The notes below the pieces were generated by a model. The model was not told the origin of the DNA. It did not search any database and was given only the letters and a program-made list of their open reading frames with translations. 64,000 nt of DNA from JAEINY01 sp942490535. GTDB lineage: Bacteria > Bacteroidota > Bacteroidia > Bacteroidales > Marinilabiliaceae. The DNA lies in the NCBI GenBank assembly GCA_942490535.1, contig CALNXQ010000005.1:992001-1056000 (forward strand). The letters are read 5' to 3'. Shown piece by piece: positions 51,273 through 59,832 of the stretch; the stretch's first letter is position 1; every line of letters starts with the position of its first letter. Made by a program: the position numbers and the translations under genes.

Positions 51273-52112
51273 TTAGTTTAAGAAGGATTGGATTTGCGAA
51301 ATAAGCCATTCCGGTTGATCATACATAATGAAGTGGGCTGAATTTTCTATGTAAGCGATTTTTTTGTTGGGTAGTAGTTTGAACTGGTCGGTGATGATTT
51401 TCTCTGTTTGTTCCAGGCTAAAGGGTACTGCGGCCAAAACTAATACCGGTACTTCAATGGAAGCGATGTTTTGGCGTAAGTCGGTTTTTAGTAGATCGGT
51501 ATAGCCGTAAGTGTAAGTTTTGCGATCGGCTTGTTTGATCCAGTCGAAGATTACTTGCTTTTTATCTTCTTTGCGCACCATGAAGGCAGTCATTTGTTTC
51601 ACCATTCCCTGGAATTGGGCATCATCCATGGCCAGTATTTGCTTGTTGTAGGGGGAGTCATGGGTAATGGTCTCAATGGGTACACCCGGCATCATTAGGT
51701 TGGCATAGCAAGGCAGGGCATCTACCAATATCACTTTGGAACAATTGGCTTTGCGGATGGCCAACTCCAGTGCAATGGTTCCGCCAATACTGTGACCGAC
51801 CAGGATGGGTTTTTCATCAAAATGCGTAGTCACATAATCGTTTAGTTGCTCAATCACTGTTTGGTACCACATGGTATCAGGAGCGGCAATGCCTGTGAAA
51901 CCCGGGTAAGAAATCGCGTGGCATTCGTAGATGGCTTTAAAGGGTTCTATAATGTCATTCCAAACGTCACCCGGACAACCAAAGCCTGGAAGAAAAACGA
52001 TTGGGCTACCTGATCCGGTTACGGCGACCTGAATTTTGGCCTCGTTGGCAAATACTGAAGAAAAAGTAAAGCTGATTAATGCGACTGCTAAAAGTTGTTT
52101 AAGTGTTCTCAT
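51273..52112 (-). CDS. alpha/beta hydrolase, exported
   Basis: 279 residues with a signal peptide (about 1-22). The nucleophile elbow is GHSIGG, the oxyanion region FLPGFGCPGDVWN, and a His near the C-terminus in ENSAHFIMYDQPE, so the triad is present. The substrate is unknown. It is the first gene of an operon with an ECF sigma factor, an unusual order that could let the sigma factor and an envelope enzyme be co-induced. Confidence 0.88.
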   Translation of the reverse strand: MRTLKQLLAVALISFTFSSVFANEAKIQVAVTGSGSPIVFLPGFGCPGDVWNDIIEPFKAIYECHAISYPGFTGIAAPDTMWYQTVIEQLNDYVTTHFDEKPILVGHSIGGTIALELAIRKANCSKVILVDALPCYANLMMPGVPIETITHDSPYNKQILAMDDAQFQGMVKQMTAFMVRKEDKKQVIFDWIKQADRKTYTYGYTDLLKTDLRQNIASIEVPVLVLAAVPFSLEQTEKIITDQFKLLPNKKIAYIENSAHFIMYDQPEWLISQIQSFLN

Positions 52113-52287
52113 CAGGTATAGATTTTAAGTTTTTGTTTCCCTAAGGATCCAAAAGGATGAGAAGCGTTACAAAGAAAGTGAAATATTTTTAATGAAAATT
52201 ACAGGTGGGGGCTATAAGGAGTTGGTATTAAGTGTGCAAGCAGGTTGTAAAACAATGTTTTTTGGAGTATGGTCTGTAAAACAATTT

Positions 52288-52335
52288 TACTCATCCGATG
52301 AATAGTATATGCAGAAAGTACTCATCGGATGAGTA
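52288..52335 (-). terminator. hairpin downstream of the GH125 gene
   Basis: TACTCATCCGATGA (52288-52301) pairs perfectly with 52322-52335 across a 20-base loop, 7 bases past the GH125 stop. No T-run follows on the minus strand, so it may be a regulatory or weak terminator hairpin. Confidence 0.45.
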
Positions 52336-52341
52336 AAGGGC

Positions 52342-53769
52342 TTATAGTTTCACTTTCAAGAGATGAGGGCGCTCATTGTGCAGCTTTATAATCAGCTCAC
52401 CAAATAGGGTATTGGCCCAGGCAAACCAGTCGCGGGTGTATTTGGAGGCATCATCCTTATGGAAGCTCTCGTGCATAAAACCGGTACCGGCATGTGTCTG
52501 TTTCAGCATCTTCAGGCATTTGGTAATTTCCTGATCATCCACACTGGTCATGGCGCGTAGGATTATCCCCATGGGCCAGATGTTTTGCTGACCGGTATGT
52601 GGACTGCCTTGTCCTTCGGCAGCTTCCCCTTTGAGGAAATAGGGATTGTGCTCACTCAACAGGAATTGACGCGTTCGCCGATATAATTCATCGGTTGGCT
52701 GATGCGCTCCCAAATAGGCCAACGACATCAATGATGGTACATTGGCATCATCCATGAATACCTGGTTGCCGAATCCATCAACTTCATAGACATAAATCTG
52801 ACCATACTGCAGGTGGTCTGATACGGCATATTGCTGTATGGCAGCATCCACTTCATCCGCAAATTCATTGCATTTCAAAGCAAAGGCAGCATCTTTCAAT
52901 ACCTCTTTGTGGATGGTTCCCATCTGACGCAATGATAATACGGCGAATACATTCGATGGAACTAGAAAGGGATATAGCGACGCATCATCTGAAGGGCGGA
53001 ACATGGAGCAGATTAATCCGACTGGTTTGATGGGGCGTCCTAACCCCCAATGAACAGGACTGTCTAACATTTGGCCCGTTGTGCGGTTGAAGGTATAAGG
53101 AGTGGTGCCATCTTTGCGTTGTTCCGCCCTAAAAGTTTGAATAATGTATTGGGAAGCCTGATGCCAGTCCTCGTCAAAAATGGAGGAGTCATCGGTGATC
53201 GTATAATATTCATGTGCTAAGCGAACTGCGTAACAAAGCGAATCAATTTCCCATTTACGCTCATGGATGCCCGGTAGCATTTGGGTACGGTCGCTTTTCC
53301 ACTTGGATATTTTGGTCACATCCTTATAAAAAGCATTGGCATAGGGATCGAGCAGGATACATTTGGTCTGTCGATGAACCAAACCTTTGATCAGTTCGCG
53401 TAATTCCTTATCTTTTTTGATGAGCGGCATGTAGGGCCACACTTGAGCTGTACTGTCGCGTAACCACATGGCATCAATGTCACCGGTGATGACAAAAGTA
53501 TCCGGTTTCCCATCGATGTATTCAAAATCAACCGTGGTATCCAGGGTGTTGGGAAAGCAATTCTCAAAAAGCCAGGCCAGTTCAGGATCCGCCATATCTG
53601 ACTTGATTTTTTTGATGAGCGCCTCAACACTTTTACTGGTAAAACAGCGTTTGCCGGTAACAGGACGCAGCGTTTTGTAGTCAGTAACAGAAGTAAATGC
53701 CAGGGATGGTATTGTGGCTGCTGCTCCCAGAGCCAGACCAGTTTGTTTTAGGAATGTTCTTCGTTTCAT
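52342..53769 (-). CDS. GH125 exo-alpha-1,6-mannosidase-type enzyme (DUF1237)
   Basis: 475 residues from ATG 53769 (MKRRTFLKQTGLALGAAATI, Tat-like signal); an upstream ATG at 53796 is less likely. Family features: GDIDAMWLRDSTAQVWPY, KSDRTQMLPGIHERKWEIDSLCY, GLICSMFRPSDDASLYPFLVPSN, FMDDANVPSLMSLAYLG and FMHESFHKDDASKYTRDWFAWANTLFGEL. It removes alpha-1,6-mannose from yeast mannan or N-glycans. It is downstream of a GH92 gene (about 97 bases), so the two act together. Confidence 0.93.
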   Translation of the reverse strand: MKRRTFLKQTGLALGAAATIPSLAFTSVTDYKTLRPVTGKRCFTSKSVEALIKKIKSDMADPELAWLFENCFPNTLDTTVDFEYIDGKPDTFVITGDIDAMWLRDSTAQVWPYMPLIKKDKELRELIKGLVHRQTKCILLDPYANAFYKDVTKISKWKSDRTQMLPGIHERKWEIDSLCYAVRLAHEYYTITDDSSIFDEDWHQASQYIIQTFRAEQRKDGTTPYTFNRTTGQMLDSPVHWGLGRPIKPVGLICSMFRPSDDASLYPFLVPSNVFAVLSLRQMGTIHKEVLKDAAFALKCNEFADEVDAAIQQYAVSDHLQYGQIYVYEVDGFGNQVFMDDANVPSLMSLAYLGAHQPTDELYRRTRQFLLSEHNPYFLKGEAAEGQGSPHTGQQNIWPMGIILRAMTSVDDQEITKCLKMLKQTHAGTGFMHESFHKDDASKYTRDWFAWANTLFGELIIKLHNERPHLLKVKL

Positions 53770-53865
53770 ATTTCTTTTTGTTAGGTAGGGTTTCACAGAG
53801 AAAGCGCAGAGAAACGCAGAGTGTTCTAATATTCGCTCTGTGATCTCTGTGCTTTGAATAGCAAA

Positions 53866-56112
53866 TTATTTAGTGTTTGTCATAAAAAACTCCAGTTTAC
53901 CTCCCTTCATCACATCAGCATGCGAAAAGAAGGGTTCCTCCAGTTTTTGACCGTTTAAACGCATCTCCTTTACATATTTATTCTCAGCCGAATTATTATG
54001 CGCCACAATTTCAAATTGTCCCCCCGCAACAGTTATCATCGCCCGATCGACCATGGGGCGTCCGGTGGTGTAGGTGGGGTCTCCCGGGCATACCTGGTAA
54101 AAACCAAGGGCACTTAGCACATACCAGGCTGACATTTGTCCACAATCTTCATTACCAATGATACCGGCTGGTTCAGGCAGATAGAATTCACGCATGATCT
54201 GATCCAACCGCTCTTGTCCTTTATGGGGCGAGTTGGTCCAGTTATAGAGATAGGCCATGTGGTGACTCGGTTCGTTGCCATGGGCGTATTGGCCGATCAA
54301 TCCGGTGATATCACCCGATGCATTTTCACCTTCAATGGCCGAGTCGGTGGTGAAAAGGGTATCCAGCATGGCTTCAAAACGATCGGTACTGCCGTATAGC
54401 TCAATTAACTGATCGTTGGCATGTGGCGTAAAGAAGCTCCATTGCCAGGCGTTACCTTCTACATAATCACTTTTCTCGTGACTGGAATAGCGGGGGCGGA
54501 AGGGTGTTACCCACGAACCATCGTAGTTTTTACCGCGCATTAAGCCTGATTCAGTGTCGAAATACTGGCGGAAGTAATTTCCTTTTTTCAGGAATTCAGT
54601 TGCCGTTTGGCTGTCGCCGGCGGCTTGGGCAATTTGTGCCACACACCAGTCAAAATACGCCATCTCCAATCCGTAAGAAACCGATTCGTGGGTGGAGTCA
54701 CTTGGAACCCAACCTAACGTTTCTTTGTAATATATGTGATCGGGCATGACTTTAGCTGCAAAGGTACCTTTGAATTTTTCGGCAATATCGGGGCGCCAGG
54801 TGGCCGATTGAACCGATGCTTCCAGCCAATCGCTTAAATCAGCAGGGGCTAAACCTTTGGCAGCTGCATCGGCCAGGACTGAAACAGCCGGATACCCCAC
54901 CATGGTGCCGGTATAGTTCGATACCAATGGCCATTTGGGAAGAATGCCGCCTTCCTTGTATTTCTGAACCAGTGCTTCGCTCCAGGTGGCTGCTTTCTCA
55001 GGGCGAATAATGGTCATCAGGGGATGGAAGGCCCGGAAGGTATCCCACAAGGAGAAAACGGTGTAATTGACATGACCCGCTTCGGCCTGCATGATTTTTT
55101 TATTCATACCGCGGTAACGGCCATCTGCATCCTGCCAAATGAAAGGAGCCAGCATGCTGTGATACATAGCGGTGTAAAAGTTGGTTTTCACTACCGCATC
55201 GGTTGTTTCAATTTCAATGCCTTGCAGTGCTTTTCGCCATTCATCTTGTGCTTTTGCTAGGGTTTGATTAAAATCCCATCCCGGCAATTCGGCTTCCATG
55301 TTTTGGGCAGCACCCTGGGGATCGACAGCTGATAGCGCCACTTTAACCAAAAGGGGTTGTTCAGAGGTGGCAAATTTAAAATGCACCTGCGCATCTTTGG
55401 TCGAAAAGGTGGTCTTATTAGATGGTTTTCCATCGATGAGCACATCTGCCTTTTCAAAGGATTCGGAAAATTTAATGCGATAAGCTACCAGGTGATCATG
55501 GGCCCATCCGGTGGATTTTTGAATGCCTTGCACGGTGCTGTCATCCACTATTTCAAAAGTATTCTCAGTGATGGCATTGCCCCAGTTGGCTTGCAGCACA
55601 TGGGCCAGGTTCAGCATCACCCGTCGATCTGCTTTTTTTGCATATTGATAGCGGTGCATGCCCACTCGCAAGGTGGTTGTCAGTTCAGCATCTACCTCGA
55701 AGTTTTTCAGATTCACCCGGTAGTATCCCGGTGATGCCTGTTCAGTAGATTTCTCAAAATCAGCTACTGGAATAGCCGCCTCCGAATTAGAATAAGGCAG
55801 TATGCCTACATCGCCTAAATCGCCAATACCAGTGCCGCTCAAATGGGTATGGCTAAAGGCATAAATGTGCTGGTCATCGTAATGGTAGCCGCTGCTGGCA
55901 TCCCAACCGTCCAGGTGGGTGTCGGGGCTTAATTGTACCATTCCAAAGGGCAATGTTGCTCCCGGGAAGGTATGACCGTGGAAACCCGTTCCGATGAATG
56001 GATTCACATAGTCCAGGGGATCTTCTTTCACCGTTGTGGTGCCGGAGCAACTCCAAAACAGGAAAGAAGCTCCCATCAGCCAGGAGGCCAGAATTTTCAC
56101 TTTGTACTGCAT
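53866..56112 (-). CDS. GH92 alpha-mannosidase lipoprotein
   Basis: 748 residues. Lipoprotein signal (LMGASFLFWSC). The mature protein starts DPLDYVNPFIGTGFHGHTFPGATLPFGMVQLSPDT, the GH92 opening, and carries HTHLSGTG, SLWDTFRAFHPLMTI, EGNAWQWSFFTPHA, GNEPSHHMAYLYNW and GNEDCGQMSAWYVLSALGFYQVCPG. GH92 enzymes are calcium-dependent exo-alpha-mannosidases. Together with the GH125 gene this suggests mannan or high-mannose N-glycan breakdown in the periplasm or at the surface. Confidence 0.95.
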   Translation of the reverse strand: MQYKVKILASWLMGASFLFWSCSGTTTVKEDPLDYVNPFIGTGFHGHTFPGATLPFGMVQLSPDTHLDGWDASSGYHYDDQHIYAFSHTHLSGTGIGDLGDVGILPYSNSEAAIPVADFEKSTEQASPGYYRVNLKNFEVDAELTTTLRVGMHRYQYAKKADRRVMLNLAHVLQANWGNAITENTFEIVDDSTVQGIQKSTGWAHDHLVAYRIKFSESFEKADVLIDGKPSNKTTFSTKDAQVHFKFATSEQPLLVKVALSAVDPQGAAQNMEAELPGWDFNQTLAKAQDEWRKALQGIEIETTDAVVKTNFYTAMYHSMLAPFIWQDADGRYRGMNKKIMQAEAGHVNYTVFSLWDTFRAFHPLMTIIRPEKAATWSEALVQKYKEGGILPKWPLVSNYTGTMVGYPAVSVLADAAAKGLAPADLSDWLEASVQSATWRPDIAEKFKGTFAAKVMPDHIYYKETLGWVPSDSTHESVSYGLEMAYFDWCVAQIAQAAGDSQTATEFLKKGNYFRQYFDTESGLMRGKNYDGSWVTPFRPRYSSHEKSDYVEGNAWQWSFFTPHANDQLIELYGSTDRFEAMLDTLFTTDSAIEGENASGDITGLIGQYAHGNEPSHHMAYLYNWTNSPHKGQERLDQIMREFYLPEPAGIIGNEDCGQMSAWYVLSALGFYQVCPGDPTYTTGRPMVDRAMITVAGGQFEIVAHNNSAENKYVKEMRLNGQKLEEPFFSHADVMKGGKLEFFMTNTK

Positions 56113-56537
56113 ACGTCATTAATTATAGTTGATATCAATTTATTAGTTTGATGAAACATGACTGTGTTGACAATAAAGTAACTGATTTCTAACGAAAAAG
56201 GCAATTGTTGCAGGGAGGCACTTCAACCGGATAAATTGTCCTTATGGATACCTCAAAGGATAGATTTTTATCAATTATTAATGCCTGGTAATTGAATGTA
56301 AGGTGCCTCATTTTAGTTAGATAAGGTATTGGTGCGGGCCGGATCTTAATTCTGCAATCATGGATGTGTGGAAGCATGTTTAAAGATTTAGATCGTTTTT
56401 TCCTTCTCTGGGATGAACGTCTTTAAACTATTTTTGATGGTTTGTCCACCTTTTTCAAGGGGTCTTTTTTTTCTAGGCCTCAAACAAACCATTGAACCAT
56501 TTCTCATGTCACTTGTTTGATAGAAAAACCATTAAAG
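56113..56537. other. 425-bp intergenic region
   Basis: Separates the divergent GH92 and YceI genes and should contain promoters of both. I see no gene, no stable hairpin and no clear TAnnTTTG box. Confidence 0.5.
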
Positions 56538-57107
56538 ATGAAAAAAAGAAGTTTTTCTATACTCGCAGCGGTTTTACTCTTTGTATCCGGTACCCTTGGG
56601 GCACAAAACAAAGCAGTGGATGTATCAGGCAGCAAAATGACCTGGATCGGTAAAAAAGTGACGGGTGAGCACACGGGACACATCCATTTTAAATCAGGTG
56701 TATTGCAGTTTAGCGGGAGTGATCTTTCCGGCGGTGAATTTACCGTTGATATGACCTCTATCACTTGTACGGATTTAACGGATGAAGAATACAACATGAA
56801 GTTAGTGGGTCACTTGAAGAGTGATGATTTCTTTGGGGTGAATAATTTCAAGGAGAGTACCCTGAAATTAACGTCAGTAAAAAAAGCAGGTAATAAGTAT
56901 GACGTGACAGGGGATTTAACCATAAAAGGGAAAACCAACCCGGTGGCGTTTCAGGTGGATCCATCCGGCAATAGCTTTTCTGGCACCATTGTGGTAGATC
57001 GTACCCTGTATGATTTGCGTTACGGGTCCGGTAAATTTTTTGATAACCTGGGTGACAAGATGATTTATGATGAATTTGAATTAGCCTTTGAAGTGAAAAC
57101 AAAATAG
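56538..57107 (+). CDS. YceI-family periplasmic protein
   Basis: 189 residues from ATG 56538 (MKKRSFSILAAVLLFVSGTLGAQN signal). The mature lipocalin-like fold follows: VDVSGSKMTWIGKKVTGEHTGHIHFKSG, then GEFTVDMTSITCTDL, HLKSDDFFGVNNF, VTGDLTIKGKTNPVAF. Members bind long-chain isoprenoid or lipid ligands; the physiological ligand is not determined. Its own terminator follows. Confidence 0.93.
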   Translation: MKKRSFSILAAVLLFVSGTLGAQNKAVDVSGSKMTWIGKKVTGEHTGHIHFKSGVLQFSGSDLSGGEFTVDMTSITCTDLTDEEYNMKLVGHLKSDDFFGVNNFKESTLKLTSVKKAGNKYDVTGDLTIKGKTNPVAFQVDPSGNSFSGTIVVDRTLYDLRYGSGKFFDNLGDKMIYDEFELAFEVKTK

Positions 57108-57130
57108 AGTGAGGTAAATGTTAATTGGTT

Positions 57131-57165
57131 AAAAACCGTCTGACCTTTGGTGAGGCGGTTTTTTT
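57131..57165 (+). terminator. terminator of the YceI gene
   Basis: AAAAACCGTCTGA (57131-57143) pairs with 57151-57163 with one wobble and one mismatch, followed by T residues. Confidence 0.8.
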
Positions 57166-57326
57166 AGCCTCTGACAGTAACGTCTGGCAGGTATCCAGTG
57201 ATCCCTCCGGGCTTTGATTCCACTTACATGGAATACGGCCCGTGCTCAGATATCCGGATGTTTTGGAAGTACTTTTGGAGCTTGTGCCGCAATCGCTTCA
57301 GGCTGAATGGATGTATCACTAAGGTC

Positions 57327-57473
57327 TAACGCTATCTCTGCAGGTTACAGAGTTGTCTCCAAACCTTGCAGCGATACTTTTTTATCGTTTAGAGGTGTCT
57401 CTGAACCTTGCAGCGATACCTTTTTATCGTTTAGAGGTGTCTCCGGACTTTGCAACGATATCTCCCTAAGCTT
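57327..57473. repeat. second 21-bp-period tandem array
   Basis: Seven units of 21 bp with the core (A/G)(C/A)G(A/G)TnTCTC, units starting at 57327, 57348, 57369, 57390, 57411, 57432 and 57453. Units alternate in type, giving a 42-bp super-period (two units share CAGCGATAC and TTTTTATCGTT). The frame is open and would read as a repeated peptide, but nothing supports translation. Confidence 0.75.
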
Positions 57474-57630
57474 CGGCGGAAGCGACAGTGAATGTGGTGA
57501 TAGGGGTCGGTGATATGCAGGGAAGATTTTCTGTATTGGGCTCATGCCCAGGATACTTGTTTTGGCCTACAGGAGTAACCCCTTTGCCTATTGGCCGTAC
57601 ATAAGGGTTGAAAATCAAAACAAAAGACAG

Positions 57631-58572
57631 ATGAGGCAAGATCGACGATTGGCATTGGGGTTAGCAATAGGAATGTTTTTTATATTGGGAGGTTGTCAGG
57701 ATGATGCCATTCCGACCAATAACGATGATCCGGATCTGTTGATGAGTTTTGAGGAAGCGCCGCTTCATGCTATGCCCACGCGCGTTACCGATCCCAGTGG
57801 GAACAGGAATGGCTGTTTAAGTGAAGTAGCATTTAATGCGGATTATAACTATCAGATATGTAATGCTCCCAATTGTCCGGTGGAAGATGTGGTGATTGAA
57901 CCATCCGATGAGGTAGCCCGTTTGGGTGAACGAAGCCTGCGCTTTTTTATGAAACCCTCGCCACTGAACGACTGGCCGGGTGATGATGCCAATCACCGGG
58001 CAGAGCTGGGACCCGATTACAACTCGTCCCTTCAGCCATTCCCTTCCGAAGGAGAGGAACGCTGGTTTGCCCTGAGTATCCACTTCCCCGAAGATTTTGT
58101 GTTTGCTCCCGAGGCCATTGAAAGTGATGTGCGGTTTGCCTTTGCCCAGTGGCAGCATGGGTCGGCTGGTGCACCCATTTTTGCCTTGGAAGTTTATGGC
58201 GATCAGATGGCATTAACCCGTCAGGAAGGAGAGAGCACAGCCAGCAAATGGGCGGGAGCTGATTTGCTAACAACGATTAAAAGGGGCACATGGATGGATA
58301 TCGTGTTGCAGGTGAAATGGTCGAAATCCAAGGGATTGCTTAAAATATGGGCCAATGGTGAGGTCGTTTATAGCAATAGTGCCTTACAAACCATGTATAC
58401 AAATTTAGATTACGGGGGTGCCTATAAATTTGGTATTTACTGTTGGCGCTGGAAGCGGGTAGAGGAGGTGACCAAATCATTGAATGCAGGCATTACGCAT
58501 CGGGAAATATTCATCGATGAGGTCAGTCAATACAAAGGACACAACGGTTTCTCGGTCGTTGCTCCGCAATAG
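57631..58572 (+). CDS. polysaccharide-lyase-like lipoprotein (heparin lyase I fold)
   Basis: 313 residues from ATG 57631, chosen because it begins a lipoprotein signal (LALGLAIGMFFILGGC, Cys 22). The frame is open from 57544. The mature part has the jelly-roll features of the PF14099-type polysaccharide lyases: HRAELGPDYN, WFALSIHFPEDF, FAQWQHG, GTWMDIVLQVKWSK and YKFGIYCWRW. It likely cleaves or binds an acidic polysaccharide (alginate or glucuronan type). No clear sugar operon is next to it. Confidence 0.78.
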   Translation: MRQDRRLALGLAIGMFFILGGCQDDAIPTNNDDPDLLMSFEEAPLHAMPTRVTDPSGNRNGCLSEVAFNADYNYQICNAPNCPVEDVVIEPSDEVARLGERSLRFFMKPSPLNDWPGDDANHRAELGPDYNSSLQPFPSEGEERWFALSIHFPEDFVFAPEAIESDVRFAFAQWQHGSAGAPIFALEVYGDQMALTRQEGESTASKWAGADLLTTIKRGTWMDIVLQVKWSKSKGLLKIWANGEVVYSNSALQTMYTNLDYGGAYKFGIYCWRWKRVEEVTKSLNAGITHREIFIDEVSQYKGHNGFSVVAPQ

Positions 58573-58719
58573 CGCCTGTCGGTCATTCATGAAATATTTT
58601 CCAGGTGGTTAGCGGGTCAAAGCTTGCTGCCTTTGGGATCTTATTTTTATGGACAAACGACCAAATTGGGGCTATAGTTGTATTTTAGCGCGTAAGTATA
58701 AACCGCTAAAACCATAACG

Positions 58720-59610
58720 ATGCAAGCTGAATCACTGAATCAACAACATGCTATCACCAATCGAATTATCTTTCGTCAGTACCACCATTCTGTAGTAGCA
58801 GAAATTACCTCCGATTATGCAACTGCTCGGGTGTCTTTGTATGGGGCTCAGGTGCTAAGTTTCATTCCAAACGGACACAACGATTTGTTGTTTGTCAGTC
58901 AGAACAGTTTTTACCAGGCAGGAAAAGCCATTCGTGGTGGTATTCCTGTTTGCTGGCCTTGGTTTGGCGGCCATCCCTCTGAAAAGGATAAACCCTCTCA
59001 CGGTTTTGCCCGGCTTTCTCAGTGGACGGTACTGCATTCTCAAACCGAAAATGGGAATGTGAGGCTCCAGTTGGGTTTATCAGATACCAAAGAGACACGC
59101 AGCTTCTGGCCTTTTTCTTTTGAAGCCACAATGACCATTACAGTTGGAAAAACTTTACAGGTGGCGTTGATGACCCGTAATGCCGGTACTCAAGCCTTCA
59201 GTTTGACAGGGGCATTACATACTTATTTTCGCGTGAGCGACAGTGAGCAAATTTCCATAGAAGGTTTGAACAATACCCGCTACATGGATGACGTAACTCG
59301 TAGAGAAAGCATTCAGAAGGATGGATTGCTAACGCTTAAGGGGGAGGTTGACCGGTGTTATCTGGAGACAACGCGTACCTGTATTATTGATGATCCGGAA
59401 TATAAGCGTAAAATAAAGGTTGAGAAAGCCGGGAGTACAACCACTGTTGTCTGGAATCCGGGTGCCGAACTGGCTACAAAAATGCAAGATTTGGGTGATT
59501 GGGAGTATGCCTCCATGGTGTGTGTGGAGGCGGCTAATGCAATGGATGATTTAATTTATTTGAACCCAGGGCAGAGTCATGAGTTGAGTACGCGAATTAG
59601 TGTATTGTAA
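58720..59610 (+). CDS. D-hexose-6-phosphate mutarotase-like protein (aldose epimerase fold)
   Basis: 296 residues. The family features of the YeaD/YMR099c group are present: ATARVSLYGAQVLSFIPNG, RGGIPVCWPWFGGHP, HGFARLSQWTVL (first catalytic His), GALHTYFRVSD (second His), and VVWNPGAELATKMQDLGD with VCVEAAN (catalytic Glu). It interconverts anomers of hexose 6-phosphates. It appears to be transcribed alone. Confidence 0.9.
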   Translation: MQAESLNQQHAITNRIIFRQYHHSVVAEITSDYATARVSLYGAQVLSFIPNGHNDLLFVSQNSFYQAGKAIRGGIPVCWPWFGGHPSEKDKPSHGFARLSQWTVLHSQTENGNVRLQLGLSDTKETRSFWPFSFEATMTITVGKTLQVALMTRNAGTQAFSLTGALHTYFRVSDSEQISIEGLNNTRYMDDVTRRESIQKDGLLTLKGEVDRCYLETTRTCIIDDPEYKRKIKVEKAGSTTTVVWNPGAELATKMQDLGDWEYASMVCVEAANAMDDLIYLNPGQSHELSTRISVL

Positions 59611-59832
59611 ATCAAGTTGGTTCATTTATTTCTGCAGGCTGCTATTAACTGATGTTATGTATGGACCGTTAGTCTCATATTGTAAGCTCTTTTATGTCAA
59701 AACTTACAATTCGAAGGCGTTCACAATCAGATCATCAACTTTTACAGCAACCTGTTTGGTGAATAAAAGAAATTATTACTTTTGGTCTCAGGAAAGATAT
59801 TGTAGCCATTGTAAACTCAAATCTCGTTTATT

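Noticed and set aside
53796..53866. Repeated CACAGAG/CGCAGAG words between GH125 and GH92
   Set aside because: Short, irregular and of a kind common as intergenic debris; no fixed period or structure.
57307..57513. ORF encoding a repeated peptide over the second array
   Set aside because: The repeat is explained by the 21-bp period (a multiple of three); no start signal or conservation was seen.
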